A stretch of DNA of 64,000 nt from Mercurialis annua (Eukaryota > Streptophyta > Magnoliopsida > Malpighiales > Euphorbiaceae). Shown here piece after piece: positions 1-13,394 of the stretch (position 1 is its first letter; every line of letters starts with the position of its first letter). The DNA lies in contig NC_065572.1 of assembly GCF_937616625.2 (NCBI RefSeq), positions 71,174,653 through 71,238,652 on the forward strand, written 5' to 3'. Made by a program: the position numbers and the translations under genes. A model generated the notes under the pieces. That model saw nothing but the letters and a program-made list of their open reading frames with translations, searched no databases and was not told the origin of the DNA.

Positions 1-24
1 ATACTCAATCCAAACAATGTAATG

Positions 25-1075
25 TGTATAGGCCTTTTTAGATAAGTACCTATAAAAAACTAAAATATTTTCAAAAATACAAAGTCAAAGTTTGTTTTTA
101 AAAAGTCAATTTGTACTTTTATTTTTGCAAAACTCACTTTTGTTATTCTCAAAAATATTTTTTTAATCTCAGAAATACGATTTTGATTAACCAGTGGTAT
201 ATTAATATGTTATTAACGGTATACTAGAAAATAATTTATGTTTTATATGCACAATATTATTTTATCAAAAAAAACGATATACTAAAAATTAATTAACTAT
301 AAATTTATCAGCGGTTTACTCACGGTTCACTAACGGTATTCTAAAAACAAAAGTATAAAAAGTATAAAGAGGCCAATAGACTTTTCTACATAAAATACTA
401 CAACTTATAACCATATATTTAAAATAAAAATTATTACACATTTACATAAAAAGTACTAAAACAATGTTATTGGTGTACCATTCGTACACCATTGGTTAAC
501 TAGTAACAAAAACAAAATTCAGCAACAGTTTACTAACGATTTTATTAATGATATATTCAAAATAAAATTTATTACAAGTTAACCAACGGTTATCCAATGT
601 TAACCATTCGTTATCCAACATCCAAAATATTACAATTCTCATAAGTATTTCTTCAAACACCTAGAGTGCAGGCTGTACAGCACCAAAAAATCGAACCACC
701 ATCTCATCACCACCGTCGTTAAAAAAAAAACAAAAAATGCATTAACCAACATTTAAAATATTGGTTCAATTTTAGATCTGAAAAAAACTTGACTGAAACG
801 ATGGTGCGTGACGGCGGCGGGCTTAAGACGACGACAACTTGCATAAACGGCATCGACAACAGTAGGATCTGACGAACGGTGGCAGGAGGTCATCTCTTCA
901 CGAACGGCGACAGCTTCAAATCCATCGGCGAACGGCGGCAACTTCAACAGCTTCTTCACTCTTTGCTGCCATGATTTTGAATTTGATTTGAATAAATTAG
1001 GTTATGAAGCGATTACTAGAGAAGCATTTGGTATTTGTATAAAATCAAAAGTATAAAAAATAAAAAAGAAACGAA
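25..1075. repeat. Dispersed AT-rich element, copy 1
   Basis: AT-rich repeat with many degenerate copies of a GTTTACTAACGGTA-like motif between about 190 and 620, followed by a short GC-richer core around 780-960. The left end (AGTACCTAT, then AAAATATT, TTTTGCAAAA and similar blocks) matches the reverse complement of the right end of a second element ending near 14960, so the two look like related copies in opposite orientation. A 68-codon minus-strand reading frame in the core resembles no family I know. The boundaries are approximate and the class is unknown; a low-copy or Mutator-like DNA element is possible. Confidence 0.4.
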
Positions 1076-3522
1076 CAAATTGTGTTTTAAAAGCAAAAGA
1101 TATGGACGTAATAATGGGATTAAGTTCATAAGCTATAATATTTTTTCTAATTAACACATGTATAAATATTTGGATTTCATATAGATTTAAAATTCATAAA
1201 TTATATAAACCATAAATCCAAATGTTATATTTTTTCATTCTATGCAAAACTAATCCATTGGAAAAATCTAAAAATATTAACAAAATGCTTTAAGATAAAC
1301 AATTAAAAACTTTTTTGGCAAAAAAAAAAACAATTAAAAACTTTATTAAACTAACTAAAATTACAACGTATTCCAAACACTAATAGGAGTATAAAATTAT
1401 GAAATTTTTTAAGCACAAAAAGACTAAAGCTTCACTTGGTTTAAAACTACGTAATTCTCAGAAAATATATTTTTTTAAAATTAATCATTCAGATAGTTAG
1501 TATACATGATATAAATGTTTATTTTATCTGGTTTACTCACTAATTTTTTACGAAGTTGCATTTTATTTTTAAATAACTAAACTTCAAAAATAATATAATT
1601 TTCAATAACTAATTGTACCAATTAAATTTTAAAACACTGCGTATGTTTTTATCAATTTAACTAAAGAATTTATTTTTCTAATAAAAGGGATGTTAAAACC
1701 TTCAACTTTTTTTAAATATAAAATGAATAAATTGAGCCGTAAAAAATAATGATATTTTTCAAAAAGTTAAAATATGATTACACCCTCAACTAGTGCAAAC
1801 TTGTCGTTGCTCAAGGGCGGAGCTAGGTAGGCCACCCTTTTTGCTCCGACCAACGCCCCTTATGAGGTAGCCTAGGTAGTAAGGTCGTCGCACCAAGGGC
1901 TCACTTCTTTTTATGTTTTGTGTTGTGTTTTTAAGATTTTACAAATATTATTTCAAAAGACAAATTTTCACATGGGCTATTAGAAAATTCACCGATCTTT
2001 CATAAAAAAAAAAAAAGAAGGTCAAACATTATTGTCGTATTTCAATATATTGAATTTCATTAAATTTTTATTATTTTTTATAATATTTTGTTCTTTTTGT
2101 TTAAATTTTGCCCCTTTTATTTTGAATTTTGGCTTCCGCCACTGCCACTGTTGATTATTCAATAATATTTAATTTAAAAATTTAAAGGAAGTCAACCCAT
2201 ACTACCAGAGTGCTCATAGGCCATAGGAATAGCATACGAATCATAGCCGCTATCAACGATAATCCCATAGTTTTATTATCCACTGATTATGATTTTCACA
2301 ATTAATAAATTAAAGACAAACAATGCTATGTATCCAAGTAATTAAAGTTTAATCATATTTCTTTGCAAATAATTTTTTAAATAAATTCGGTCTACCACAT
2401 TAATTATAGTAAACTAAACCAATATATTGAGTAGTACAATTTTATTTTATTTATAAATAATTGTTTTATTGTTAAATACATTTTTAGATGAATCAATCAC
2501 TTATGTATTTATTTATACATAATTCTGTAAGATTTATTTAAATCAAAGTATTTTTTTATAATTAAATCAAAAATATAGTTATCGATCTCCTTATATCGGA
2601 CTCAGAGCAAGTTAGGGAGTTTTGTATTACGAATGACTCCCTAATTCGTCAGTAGACATAAGAGACGACATTACTCCTTTCTATAATTCAAGACGTAGGT
2701 TTTATGCGCTGTTAACAACAATAGAGTTAATAAATGTGGATCACCCATCGAAGAATTACTAAATTTCTATGTCTATAAATACAAAGAAGCTACAAAGATA
2801 AATGACAATACAACTCTAAACACCAATATTTTTTAATATGAATAAATTTACCGCATAAGACAATAAACCATTTATTAAAAGAGTGATGTGGTATGATATT
2901 TATAATTGTCAATTAATAAAAGTACTTAATTGATACGTTTATTTAGAAATGCCGTGACTTTCACTTATCGATAAATATAAATAATTATGCCACATGACAT
3001 TAATAGATGATTATTAATTCTATATTGCGAACTTTTTTTTTGATCTCATATTATAAACTTAATTCACCTAAAAAAATTTTATAAACAACAAACACTATAA
3101 TATTCTTTTTTATGCTCAGAAAAATCCTACCGATTTAAGTATTAGAATAGTCTTCGGACAAAATAAGTTGGGACACTTCTAACTGCTTATATTTTACAGA
3201 AAATCGCCTATTAATACTCCTTATTTTTGAATTTTTCAAGATTCCAAAACAAAAAAAATGCATAATTAACACTAACATGTGAAATTGTCATCATGCCAGA
3301 GACTCAAAAAGGATAAAAGTATGGTACTAAGGAACATGGAGGATACACTAAAAGCAAAGAAAATTGAAGCACAATGACATTTAGCATAATGCATGTGAAA
3401 AATCCTCAATCCCACATGATCACAAACTTTCTACAATAATACTATTACTACCATTTCATAAATAAACCTATCAAATCAGTCCATTTTCAATACACAAATT
3501 AACCAATAATCCTAATAATAAA
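1076..3522. other. Intergenic AT-rich DNA
   Basis: No gene is visible. Around 1813-2150 there is a probable transposon remnant: it opens with GGGCGGAGCTAGG and closes with the roughly inverted GGCTTCCGCCACTG, a terminus type common in plant DNA transposons, with an AT-rich middle. The remaining sequence has only short frames. The last 200 bases probably include the 3' untranslated region of the cyclin gene that ends at 3523. Confidence 0.4.
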
Positions 3523-5635
3523 CTAAACAGCAAGTTGCTTTTGATGGGCAGATTGGTCATCTTCACTGAAACAGCAATGAATTTTTAACGACGCTGCCAA
3601 ATTTAGAGGAGATTCTAGTAATTCAACAGGAGAAGATTGACTCATGAGCATCTCTGTTTGGAGATAAGAGCAGTAAGTATGAAAAGTGTTTGGTGTCACG
3701 TTTAATTGGAACCCTAAACCGAATAAGAAATCCAGTTCAAGAAGATTCATTTCTGCTGTGCTGATCCCACCAACTTTTGCATAGTAAGCATTGTTGTAGT
3801 ATCTGAAAACAACCCAAAACCAGAAAATATGATTAATTTCAGTTCATTATGATGTTAATTTTACTGTGACATGCACATTTATGGGTAAGCTCAATTGGTT
3901 CATTTAGATTTTTGTCATTGAAAAAGTTGGCAGACAGAAGCCCACTAATGTGATTGTGCAGTAAAGCAGAGTTGGCTTCTCTGTGTGTTTACTCTGTGGT
4001 AGTCAATATACACAGCCAAGTAGGGTATCATGTTTTTAGCATATGATTCTCAATTAATATTAAATTTATTTTATTTTTTTTAAATAATTGCTCCCTTGAT
4101 TATAGTATCAATTTTTATTAATTAGGCTTAGAGGTATCAGTTGTGCAATATTCGGGTAAAACTGAATTAACCAATCAAACCAATCCGAGATTTTGATTTG
4201 GTTTTATTTTGGGTTAATTTGATTCGGTTTTGGAAAACAACCTTACTTTTCTTGGTTAATTGCTTCGATTTTCAGTATTAGAATTACAAAATAACCAAAT
4301 CGATTGCATAAATGAATTATATATAAATAATGTTATTTTTTGAAAATTAAAGGAGTTTTTGTTATTTTGTATAGGACTTATATATCAATTGCCCTCTCAA
4401 TATGTATATAACTAAAAAATAACACCAAAATTAATTTTTTAATTTAAAAAAAATGAAATTCGATTATTTAATTGACCAATATAACCGACCGTAACATATA
4501 AAATTCACTTTATATATATTTTGGTAATGGATGGTTAAGAAAAATTGAAAAGTTACAGTTAGTTTGATTTATTTCGTTGAATAAACCCTCCAATGCAGAT
4601 CCCTAATTGATAAAAGATTAACGAATGATTATTTGACATAAGAATTGTGCCATGTTATTCATGCAATGAACTAATGAGACATTTGCAATGCAAAAATATT
4701 TAGTGATGAATATTTCAATATCATAAACATTCATTCGCTTGTTGCAAAAATGACATGTCATAACCGCTCCGTGAACCAGTCAACTCATAATTAACAAGTT
4801 CACGAAACTAAATCATAAAAAGTCTTAGTAGTACTAAATTGCCTCTTTATCATATTCCAATACATTTTTTAATTAACTTTCAGACCATAAACTCATACGA
4901 ACTTAACGAAAAATTATTAGACGCAACCGTTGCGCCATGTCATTCGTGCAACAAGCCAATGATGCGTTAGCCATGTGGAAAAAGTGATAATAAAAAAATT
5001 AAATAATAATTAAAAGATTCCCTATCGCAAATGCTCATTGGCTTGTTGTAAATATGACATGGCACAACCAATGCATGGGATAAACACTCCGAACTTAACA
5101 ATAGCAATAGCCAATAAAAGGTCGTGGTTAGCAACTAATCAGATTGGACGTAGACCCAATTTTAAGTAATGAGCAGAAAAAACAGAGATCAAACACCAAA
5201 AAAACCCTACACAAAGTTAGCAAATCGAAGAGAAAAAAAAAACAATTCAAAATCAAGAACAGAGCAGCCATGATAGAATTATAAAGAAAGAACTTACATA
5301 TCATCCATGAATTTAGCAGACACCAAAACACTGGTAATAAGCAGCCGATGAACATTGAAAGAATTAATAAGAACAGACGGCTGTCGCTGAGCAAACCGAT
5401 CAAGATAAACATACGCAACCACGAAGCAAGAAGGACTACAATTCGCATACTTAAAAATTCTTTCAAGATAGCTTTGAACTGAAATATTCGGCCTCGTTAA
5501 CCCATGAAAAACTGAGATCCTCTGCGGGTAAATCTCGTCGTTAATATCATTTAATTCCGATACCCTTTGAAGAAGAGACGACAGAAAAGTTATCACCTTA
5601 GGCATTGCCACTACTGTAGTATCTAAATCCGCCAT
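3523..5635 (-). CDS. CYCU4: U-type (P-type) cyclin, CYCU4-like
   Basis: Two coding exons on the minus strand, 5298-5635 and 3523-3802, give 205 residues, the usual size for plant CYCU4 proteins. The donor is AT|GTAAGT at 5298/5297 and the acceptor TTTTCAG|AT at 3803/3802. The joined codon is ATA, and the KFMDD block runs straight into YYNNAYYAKVGG, the cyclin-box signature of this family. The cyclin fold spans about residues 20-150. U-type cyclins resemble yeast Pho80/Pcl cyclins and bind cyclin-dependent kinases (mainly CDKA), linking cell division to nutrient or hormone state; the exact partner here is inferred. The short tail has no transmembrane segment or signal peptide. The 1495-bp intron holds two fold-back repeats. 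Start: the first ATG of the open exon, followed by the usual short N-terminus. Confidence 0.93.
4643..4764. repeat. Fold-back repeat 1 in cyclin intron
   Basis: Left arm at about 4643-4677 (starting AATTGTGCCATG) and right arm at about 4729-4764 (CATTCATTCGCTTGTTGC and on to ACATGTCATAACC) are imperfect inverted copies around a loop of about 50 bases. It is related in sequence to the second hairpin 250 bases further on. Confidence 0.5.
4923..5074. repeat. Fold-back repeat 2 in cyclin intron
   Basis: The left arm 4923-4966 contains TGCGCCATGTCATTCGTGCA and CAACAAGCCAATGA; the right arm 5028-5074 is its inverted copy (TCATTGGCTTGTTG, then ATGACATGGCACAACC). The arms are about 45 bases and the loop about 60. 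It is probably a small MITE or a MITE terminus; a hairpin RNA precursor is a less likely alternative. Confidence 0.55.
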
Positions 5636-5909
5636 TTTTCTTCAGATTTTTGAGCTTTGGATTTGATGTTTTGGCTGCGTTTTTTATATGTAAAAACTGA
5701 GCTTCGGTGGCTTTTGTGTAGCGTGTGGAGAAGGATTTGGTGTCTGGAGAAATTATAATTTCTATGCTTTGTTAAGGAATGTTGGCCTTTAATAAAGGCA
5801 ACTAATTTTACATTACCTATTTATTTTTACTGATCTTCATTAGGAATATTTAATGATACTTCACTCGGTTTTTTAATCGGGAAACTTACCTTTATCAACC
5901 TTTTAATTA

Positions 5910-6359
5910 GGCTTAAGGTCTGAAAAACTACCGACCTTTCAATTTTTTTTCAATTGCACCCTCACCTTGTAATTTCTTCAATAACACCCTATTTCGTATT
6001 TTTGACTTTCAATAGCACCCCGACCTTGTAAAACAATCAATTTTACCCTATTTTGTATTTTTGACTTTCAATAGCACCCTAAATCATCAAATTAAACTCA
6101 TTTTTCAAAGACTTATTTGAATTTTTTAAAATTAAAGGACTTGTTTAAAAGTGTCCAAGTAGAAAAAAGTATGATTTCACCTTTAAATTTAATTTTTTTG
6201 AAAATTTTCATCCTTATAATAATCAAATCATCTAACTTTTTTAATTTAGAGTGCTATTGAAAGCCAAAAATACAAAATAGGGTGCTATTGAAAAAATTAC
6301 AAGGTGAGGGTGCTATTGAAAAAAAATTGAAAGGTCGGTAGTTTTTCAGACCTTAAGCC
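5910..6359. mobile_element. Mutator-like MITE with 9-bp target duplication
   Basis: A 450-bp non-coding element. Long terminal inverted repeats (about 80 bases) begin GGCTTAAGGTCTGAAAAACT and end with the inverted copy finishing GACCTTAAGCC. The flanking 9-bp direct repeats TTTTAATTA (5901-5909 and 6360-6368) are identical. A 9-bp duplication with long terminal inverted repeats is typical of Mutator-like elements. There is no internal reading frame, so it would need transposase in trans. It lies about 270 bp upstream of the cyclin start codon, within the likely promoter region. Confidence 0.85.
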
Positions 6360-6368
6360 TTTTAATTA

Positions 6369-9300
6369 AGGTGAAACCTTAAATAGAAAATTTATTAATA
6401 ATAATATCACTTGTTTTTAGAAGTTTTTGTTTTTCATTTTATAAAATTTTAAAAATACTTTCTCCATCCCATTTTAAAATAGTCTAAAAAATGCAATTTA
6501 ATATTTTATCAATTATCTATTGTATCATACATTTTATTTTAAATTCTAATTCTATAAATTTTTGGTTATTTACATATAAAATTATAACATTTTGCGTTTG
6601 TACTGACTTAAGTATAAAGCTTAAAACTTGACCAGAAAAAAGCTTGATCTTCCATTTGTTGGCATTTTCTAGCATCAAGCTATTATTTTTTTCACCAAAT
6701 AATGTCGCTTTGGCGGTTTTTAGTGAATGAACCGACATCGGATAATGATCCTAAACTGTAAAATGACAAAAAAGGAAAAGTTAAATTTTTATATATCAAG
6801 TTTTAACATTGTACTTAAATCCCTATAAATGCGAAAAATTGAAATTTTATACATAAATAACCTTAAATTTTAATAAAAATAATGCCATGTTGATAATTTG
6901 AAGCTGTAGTTGTTATATTTGAGGTGTCTGCTCCAATAGTAATTTTAAATATCATTGCCTTTGGGTGTCAAAATCAATAAATCATGATGGAAATGTTGCA
7001 ACAGATTGAATTCAAGCATTAATGATATTAATTAGGAAATTCGGGTTTAAATGAGCATGTCAAACCTGCTAATGACGTGTATTAATATTATTTTAACCCA
7101 ACTAATTATCTTTAATTGGTTTTACTAATTAAACTGATTGCTTCTCTTCTAAAAGAAGAATAGTTACTAGCCTATGGGAATGAATATAAAAGCAACACAC
7201 TGAATACTGAATAGACATTTGTGACCACCGGATTGATCTTAAAAATGTGATTTCAATTAGGTTAATTATCCCAATTTTACCAATTAGCATGCATATGAAA
7301 TTAAGTGGGGGTACCAGGATGGGGCGAGGTGGGGCGCGGTCCCACTACAATCATATAAAATTTAAGGTTGATAAGATTCGAGAGGATCGAGCGATTTACA
7401 AAAAAAAATAAAATAACAATGTTGTTTTGGATAACAAATTTAAAAATAAAACATGCCATTTGCTTTAGAAATATAACCGAACAACAATGGCGTTGCCACA
7501 TAGAGGATAAGAGAGGCACCTCTTTTTTTTTCAAAAATAAAATTTTTGCAAGTATTTTTTTTAAATTTGTCATATTAATTAGACAATTACTACATATTAA
7601 CCCCTTAATTTCAACAAATTTTCAGATTCTGTATATTATATGAAAAAAGTTCTATTTTTTTTTTCTTCTTAATTTCGATTTCTGACTACGCCCCTGCCGA
7701 ACAACATATGATTTAATAAAAAAAAATTATGTCCACTTTAATAAATTTTCTCATTATGTCTTTGAATATAATGTTTAATTTAGTGTAATATTAAAATTGG
7801 CTAATTTTTGTCCTTTGCAAAAGCAGAAACCACATGCATTATGGCTAAGAGATGGGACTATGCATACAAGATTTGAGCTGTGATTAAGCAAATAATGACA
7901 ATGTCTTATAATAAAATGGAAAATGGTCCCAATAAATGTGTAGATCTGATCTAAGCTTTTAGATATTTATTTCCTATCCATGCTCTAATTATTTTCATTT
8001 CTTTTCACTAAGAAGTAAAGGTGAAGCCATAGCTAGTTATAGGTTAACTTCAAGCTAAATTCCCATCCAACTTTCTTATCTTTGATTTTACTTGCATTTA
8101 ATATGATAATCATCATAAGAATGTACTTAGATATTCACATTTTTCTTTGGGACAATTAAACACTAATGATTGACGAATTTTGATACAAATTAATAGTATT
8201 TCTTTTCATGCATTTTGGAAATTCATTATGTCCTTTGAATTATTTTTTTCTTTGCAAAAGATATATCGGGTGTTCTGGACGTATTCGATACTAACACTTT
8301 TAAACCTTTTATATCATGACTATTCTTCATTCGAGTTAGGTAGGTTTGTTTTGGAAGGCAAAATTCTAAATCCGCGTTTAAGTTAGAAGAGCGCTTTACC
8401 AAGATCATTTGCGCTTTAACAATTTAAAATTTTAATTTTAGGTAATCACAAAACTCCTTAACAAAGAATTTTTCAGCTGTTTACACTCAAATATCATAAA
8501 AATCATAATTTATTGAAATATAGAAAAAAAATTAATTTAACACCGGAAAACTAAGGCATAATTGATTAAGAAGGTTATCATACTTTCTATTATTTGCACT
8601 TTACTTACTGAATTTCAAGATGTTGTAAATTGGTTATGCTACTATATTTTTAGTAATTTCGACATATTTTTGAATAAAATCCAGCCAATTTATGCCTAGT
8701 AGGATTATATTTCACTTTAAAATTTTAATTTTGAAAAAAAAATGAAAAAGGTGACATGATAAAAATGTACTATAAAACATGTTATGCGAGTGTGGCTGAT
8801 GAGGAGATGGGAGACAATTAAAACACAAATGGCTGCCGCTTAGGCATAAATTGACCGGAATTCATTAGAAACCCGCCGGAATCACTAAACACATAGTATA
8901 GTGATTAATTGTAACACTTTAAAATTTAATAACCAAAGTCTAAACAGAGAATAGATTATCAGTTTTTTTTTCTATTAAAGTACTAGTCTCCAATTAAGTA
9001 ATTGTTCTATTATTATTTGAATTGCATGGTAATAATTAGTATGAATTTCTTGTTGACAGCTTGTATTCATTGTAAAAATTGCAATCCAAGTAAACAAAAA
9101 AGAATGCAACCTAACCAATTAATTTGTTATGTACCTCTGATCCAAAAACAGCTGTTAAGAAAGCTCCCTTTCTTCTTGAATCATTCTTCCCTAATTCATT
9201 TTTCATATGAACTTCCAATTCAATACGATTAGTTGTACGGTTGAGATGTCTAATTAGTGATCCATAATTACAATTAATTTCAATTTCAATACAAAAATTA

Positions 9301-12300
9301 GTCCAATCAGTCTGTTGCTAATTTATCCTAATCTGCAAAATTAGGATAATTTAAATTTGCTCCAATTATTTTAGAGGGCAAATAGACAGATACTCATACA
9401 AGTCATTATTTTGTTCTCTACACTCAAACTGGATAATCAAGTCAACTGATTATTCTGAAACTTAGTTTGCGTCAAAAATAGAAGGACAGCTCAATAATAT
9501 TAGGCAAAAGTACCTTTTAAGTTCAAATTTTTACGTCTTTTATTAATTGCAATCAAATCTTTTAATTTTTTTAAATTATATCTTAATTTGAAAGATTTTG
9601 TTGCAATTGCATCCGAATCTTTGCGTCTCACTTTTTAAATCTAAACATTTATATCATTATCAATTGTGACCAAACTTTTAAAATATTGTCCAACTTTATT
9701 TTTATAGTATTTAATTCGGCAATCTTTTAGCATTTATATTTAAGTGTAGATAGTACATATAAAATGAATTTATAAATAATAATATTTATTGAATAAAGAA
9801 ATATTATGATAATTAAACATATATAATAGCTAACTTAATTTAAATAGAAAAAACATTTATTAAATAAATAATCAATAATTTTCTATATTATTAAGTTTTC
9901 TTCAATTATTTATATTACATATTTTACTATACATGTTATCTATCATTTAATGTTGTAAAGTATGTTTAAAATTAATGCAAGAAAAAATTCAATTATAAAA
10001 CTCTTGAAAATTTATTATTAATAATTGCATAAAATTATAATAAAAATATATCATGTAAAAGTAACTTACTTTACATGTATAGCTTAAATTAAATATAAAA
10101 TTTAAAAGGTTGCCAAATAATGTATTTTATTTAAAAGTGTGTATTAACTTTTAAGTGACGTGAAAATATCCTCAATTTAAGATAGATACATCATCAAAAT
10201 TAGATCAGAAAAATGATTTTAAAATAAAAGTTAATTAAGAAATAAATTGATGTTTAGTATTATTTTGAAATACCTTAAAAATTTAGTAACCCAAAAAGAA
10301 TTTGACCCAACTTGTAAGTTTACTGTTTTAATTAAATTTTCCTGAAATTTAAAAAGATGGGAGAAAAATCATTATCATGATTTTGTTATGCCAAACGTTG
10401 GATCGATGAAGGGATGGTTAAATCATGATAGTGAGAGATAGTGTTTAGCATGCTTTAGTTGGTTTATGTTAGGATTAAATTGGTTAACCATCATCTTAAT
10501 AATTGCTCTATTTTTCTTGTTTCCTTGTAGGCTAGGCAAAGCCAAAGCTAATTGTTGCCACAGTTAATTGTTGCAACTTGCATGGGCATATCCCATGGTA
10601 TATTTTGTTTTTGAAATAATTATATTAGTGGAAGATTTAGCACCATAAGAATGATATTCATATAATATCCGAATATATTAAATAAATGTTTTTCCCGTAA
10701 ACAGCATTAGTTAAGAAATAACTATGCAGAGTGTAAATTGAAATATGACGAAACGATGATATTTAAAAAAATTATATAAAAATAAAATTTTGTGTTCGAA
10801 ACATAAAATGTCCGATACATTTTTAAATAAAAAACATTCATTGAATAATGTGTTCGTGCTACCCGATGGGGGTAATTTTTTTATAGAATTTTTATTTTCA
10901 ACGGATTACATCATTGGTTTAAATTTTTATTCTCAAAATATATTATAAATACGTTAGAATTAGTAGTTGTTATTATCCTTATTGAAGTGGAGGCGCCGAC
11001 AGTGAATTAGTAGATCAATGATTTCAGAGATCAGCTCACATAATTGGAAGGACTCTTGTGAATGTTTTTCTTAAAATAAACAATTAAATAAATGAACTAG
11101 TTTTACCATATGGTTAAATCATAAAATAGTGACATGGTGGCAACCCACATTTGATGTTCCGCCTTATACGTGCCGGCTATATTAACTTGTTTAAATTCTT
11201 GATTTACATGAGTATTTATTAATTGATGCAGCTGTTAACTTTATTTTCCTATTGAATTGGTTAAGTATTGGTGAATAAATTAGTAGGTCTGAGGGCATCA
11301 TTTAGGCTTGGTTCGTATGCACGTCTTTGAGGTGCTATGCATGTTTTCGAATCTCTCATGTTAAATGGATTTGTGTATCACATATGTTGTCAAATTCTAT
11401 CCTTCAAATTGATTCTTTTTACCGGTTCTAAGTTACTTTTAAATCTTTTCATTGAACATAAGTCCGTACAAAAATATTGATCGATTATCTGCTGATCTAG
11501 TTGTTCCATTATGTACATTCTATGAAAATCATTTTTGCTTTATTTGCAGAGTTAACATGTACTTCTGATAAATAGAATTTATGATTTTGTCATTGCGATC
11601 GCGGACTCTCTTTTTTTCGATCATAATGTCTAAAACCTTTTATAGTGCTATAACTAGTCAAATGTATTTTTAACTAGTTAAGCGAATTTAACATATTATT
11701 TTTATAATGCCATAAATAAATGGATTTGTTTATAATTCGAATTTATATAACTCGATGCATGTATCCATTGGACCATTGCTAGAAAAATTGTGTTAATTGT
11801 AAGTAAAAGGAAACAATTCACAACAAATGAACTCAATTTCCACGGGCTGAAATGGTTTGAAAAAGACCCATTTGGGAGCTTGATATAAATACAACGTGTG
11901 GTTCTCATAAATAGATCTGCCCAACAATTAATTATCTATTTCATACAATTAAGGACTTCTCCAATTATACAAACACAACTAACAGTTATTAAATTCAAAT
12001 TAGTGACCTATTTATAAATTAAAATAGTAAGAATGACATAGAAATTTGTAAATGTGGTGTTTTCTGTAATTGCATTTACTATTAATCCCATGTATTTAAA
12101 GGTAAAATAAACCGACATGGGCCAAATTGAAAGCTATTAGTAAACTTAGTATATGAAAGCAATAATGATATTATATCCATTTTGATCCTTCCTGCTTCTT
12201 TTCAAACATCACCAACCGCTGTATATTATTTGAGTCTCAAATATGTGGCCTTTGGCTCCTTATTCACAACATGCCTTCTATTGGGTTTTGCCGACACTAA

Positions 12301-12585
12301 ATAAACAGAACTTACTCGTTTGTATAGAACAATCTAGGACTTTCCTTTAAATTATTTGAAAACTAATTTACTAATTAGTCATACATAATTACGTGGAATA
12401 ACTATAAAATTACCCCAAAAATCACTTAATTTACAGAAATATATACCTAGTTAAGAAAAATTAATTTTACCTAAAAATTGAAAACTTAACATGATTTACA
12501 CACTTTTTATAAAAGTACATCTTTTTATATATATTTGATATACATTTAAACATTATTAATACATATCAAATACATCTCTGAAAAC
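6369..12585. other. Gene-poor AT-rich intergenic region
   Basis: I see no supported gene. At about 7311-7699 there is a probable degraded DNA-transposon remnant whose right end (CTACGCCCCTGCC, inverted GGCAGGGGCGTAG) matches a common plant terminus type; its left end is poor. At about 9505-9730 there are poly-T and T-rich blocks of the kind seen at MITE ends, without a clear partner. The remaining sequence has only short frames of low complexity. Confidence 0.4.
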
Positions 12586-12826
12586 TCGGGTAGGTCCTTC
12601 CGGACCAAAGGTGTGGATAACAAGACCACCTTCACGACCTTCTCCCCTCTGTCTCTAAGTTGTAGTAATGTAGGGCAGTTTGCTTGAGTTGCTCAACAAC
12701 CCTTTAACTCGGTGCTCATGACGCGCTACAGAACCTCCACCGTGCCATAGGACAAAACATGGCATAGCTAGCGGAATAGGAGCCGACTCAACGTCAGCGG
12801 CTTCGTGCCACACTGCAGTAATCCAA
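12586..12826. other. GC-richer island, possible organellar insert
   Basis: About 240 bases have clearly higher GC and complexity than the surroundings, from CTCGGGTAGGTCC to CACACTGCAGTAATCC. They contain no long reading frame and no transposon ends. The composition jump suggests a piece of organellar (perhaps mitochondrial) DNA captured in the nucleus, or a remnant of an older retroelement. I cannot match it to a specific organellar gene. Confidence 0.25.
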
Positions 12827-13394
12827 TGTGTGGTTCCATGTAAAAAATAAAAATCTATTTCATATTTTTGTGATTTTTTTAAATATTAAATGTAAACTTT
12901 TTGAGAGATATGTATTTTTATATTTTTCCCGTTCTTTTAGATATTATTTTATAATTTTCCCTAATTACTTGCAGTACGCAATCCCAATGCTTTCCCCCAT
13001 TTCATTTATAAGCACAGTTCCACATCGTACGAACACCCAAAGAAATGCTTATTTGTCAAGAAACGACATCGTTTTGGATAAATATGTAGACTCACTATCA
13101 GTTTAAACCACTCTAAAAAATTCAAAGAAAACAACAAAAATCACCAAAACGACTGGTTCAATTAAGTTCGTTAGAAAAAAATAATATACTATAAATTCAG
13201 CTCAATTCGATTTATAGAAGTAAAAATTTAATTAATTTAATTTGATTTGAACCGAATGTGCAACCTATGTGAACGGCTTTGTTAGACTCAGTCACTCAAA
13301 TGACGAGAAGTGTGAGAAGCAGTGACCAATCGACAACACAAAATCGTAAGTTCAAAGAGAAGATTAAAAAAGATATGGCCAGTGTAGACTAAGT

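Noticed and set aside
5128..5466. 112-codon hydrophobic minus-strand frame overlapping cyclin exon 1
   Set aside because: It overlaps the conserved cyclin exon in another frame and runs into the intron; its Leu/Phe richness reflects pyrimidine-rich intron sequence.
7301..7643. Overlapping frames on both strands of about 90 codons
   Set aside because: Low-complexity, Phe/Ile/Lys-rich translations of a probable transposon remnant; no domain.
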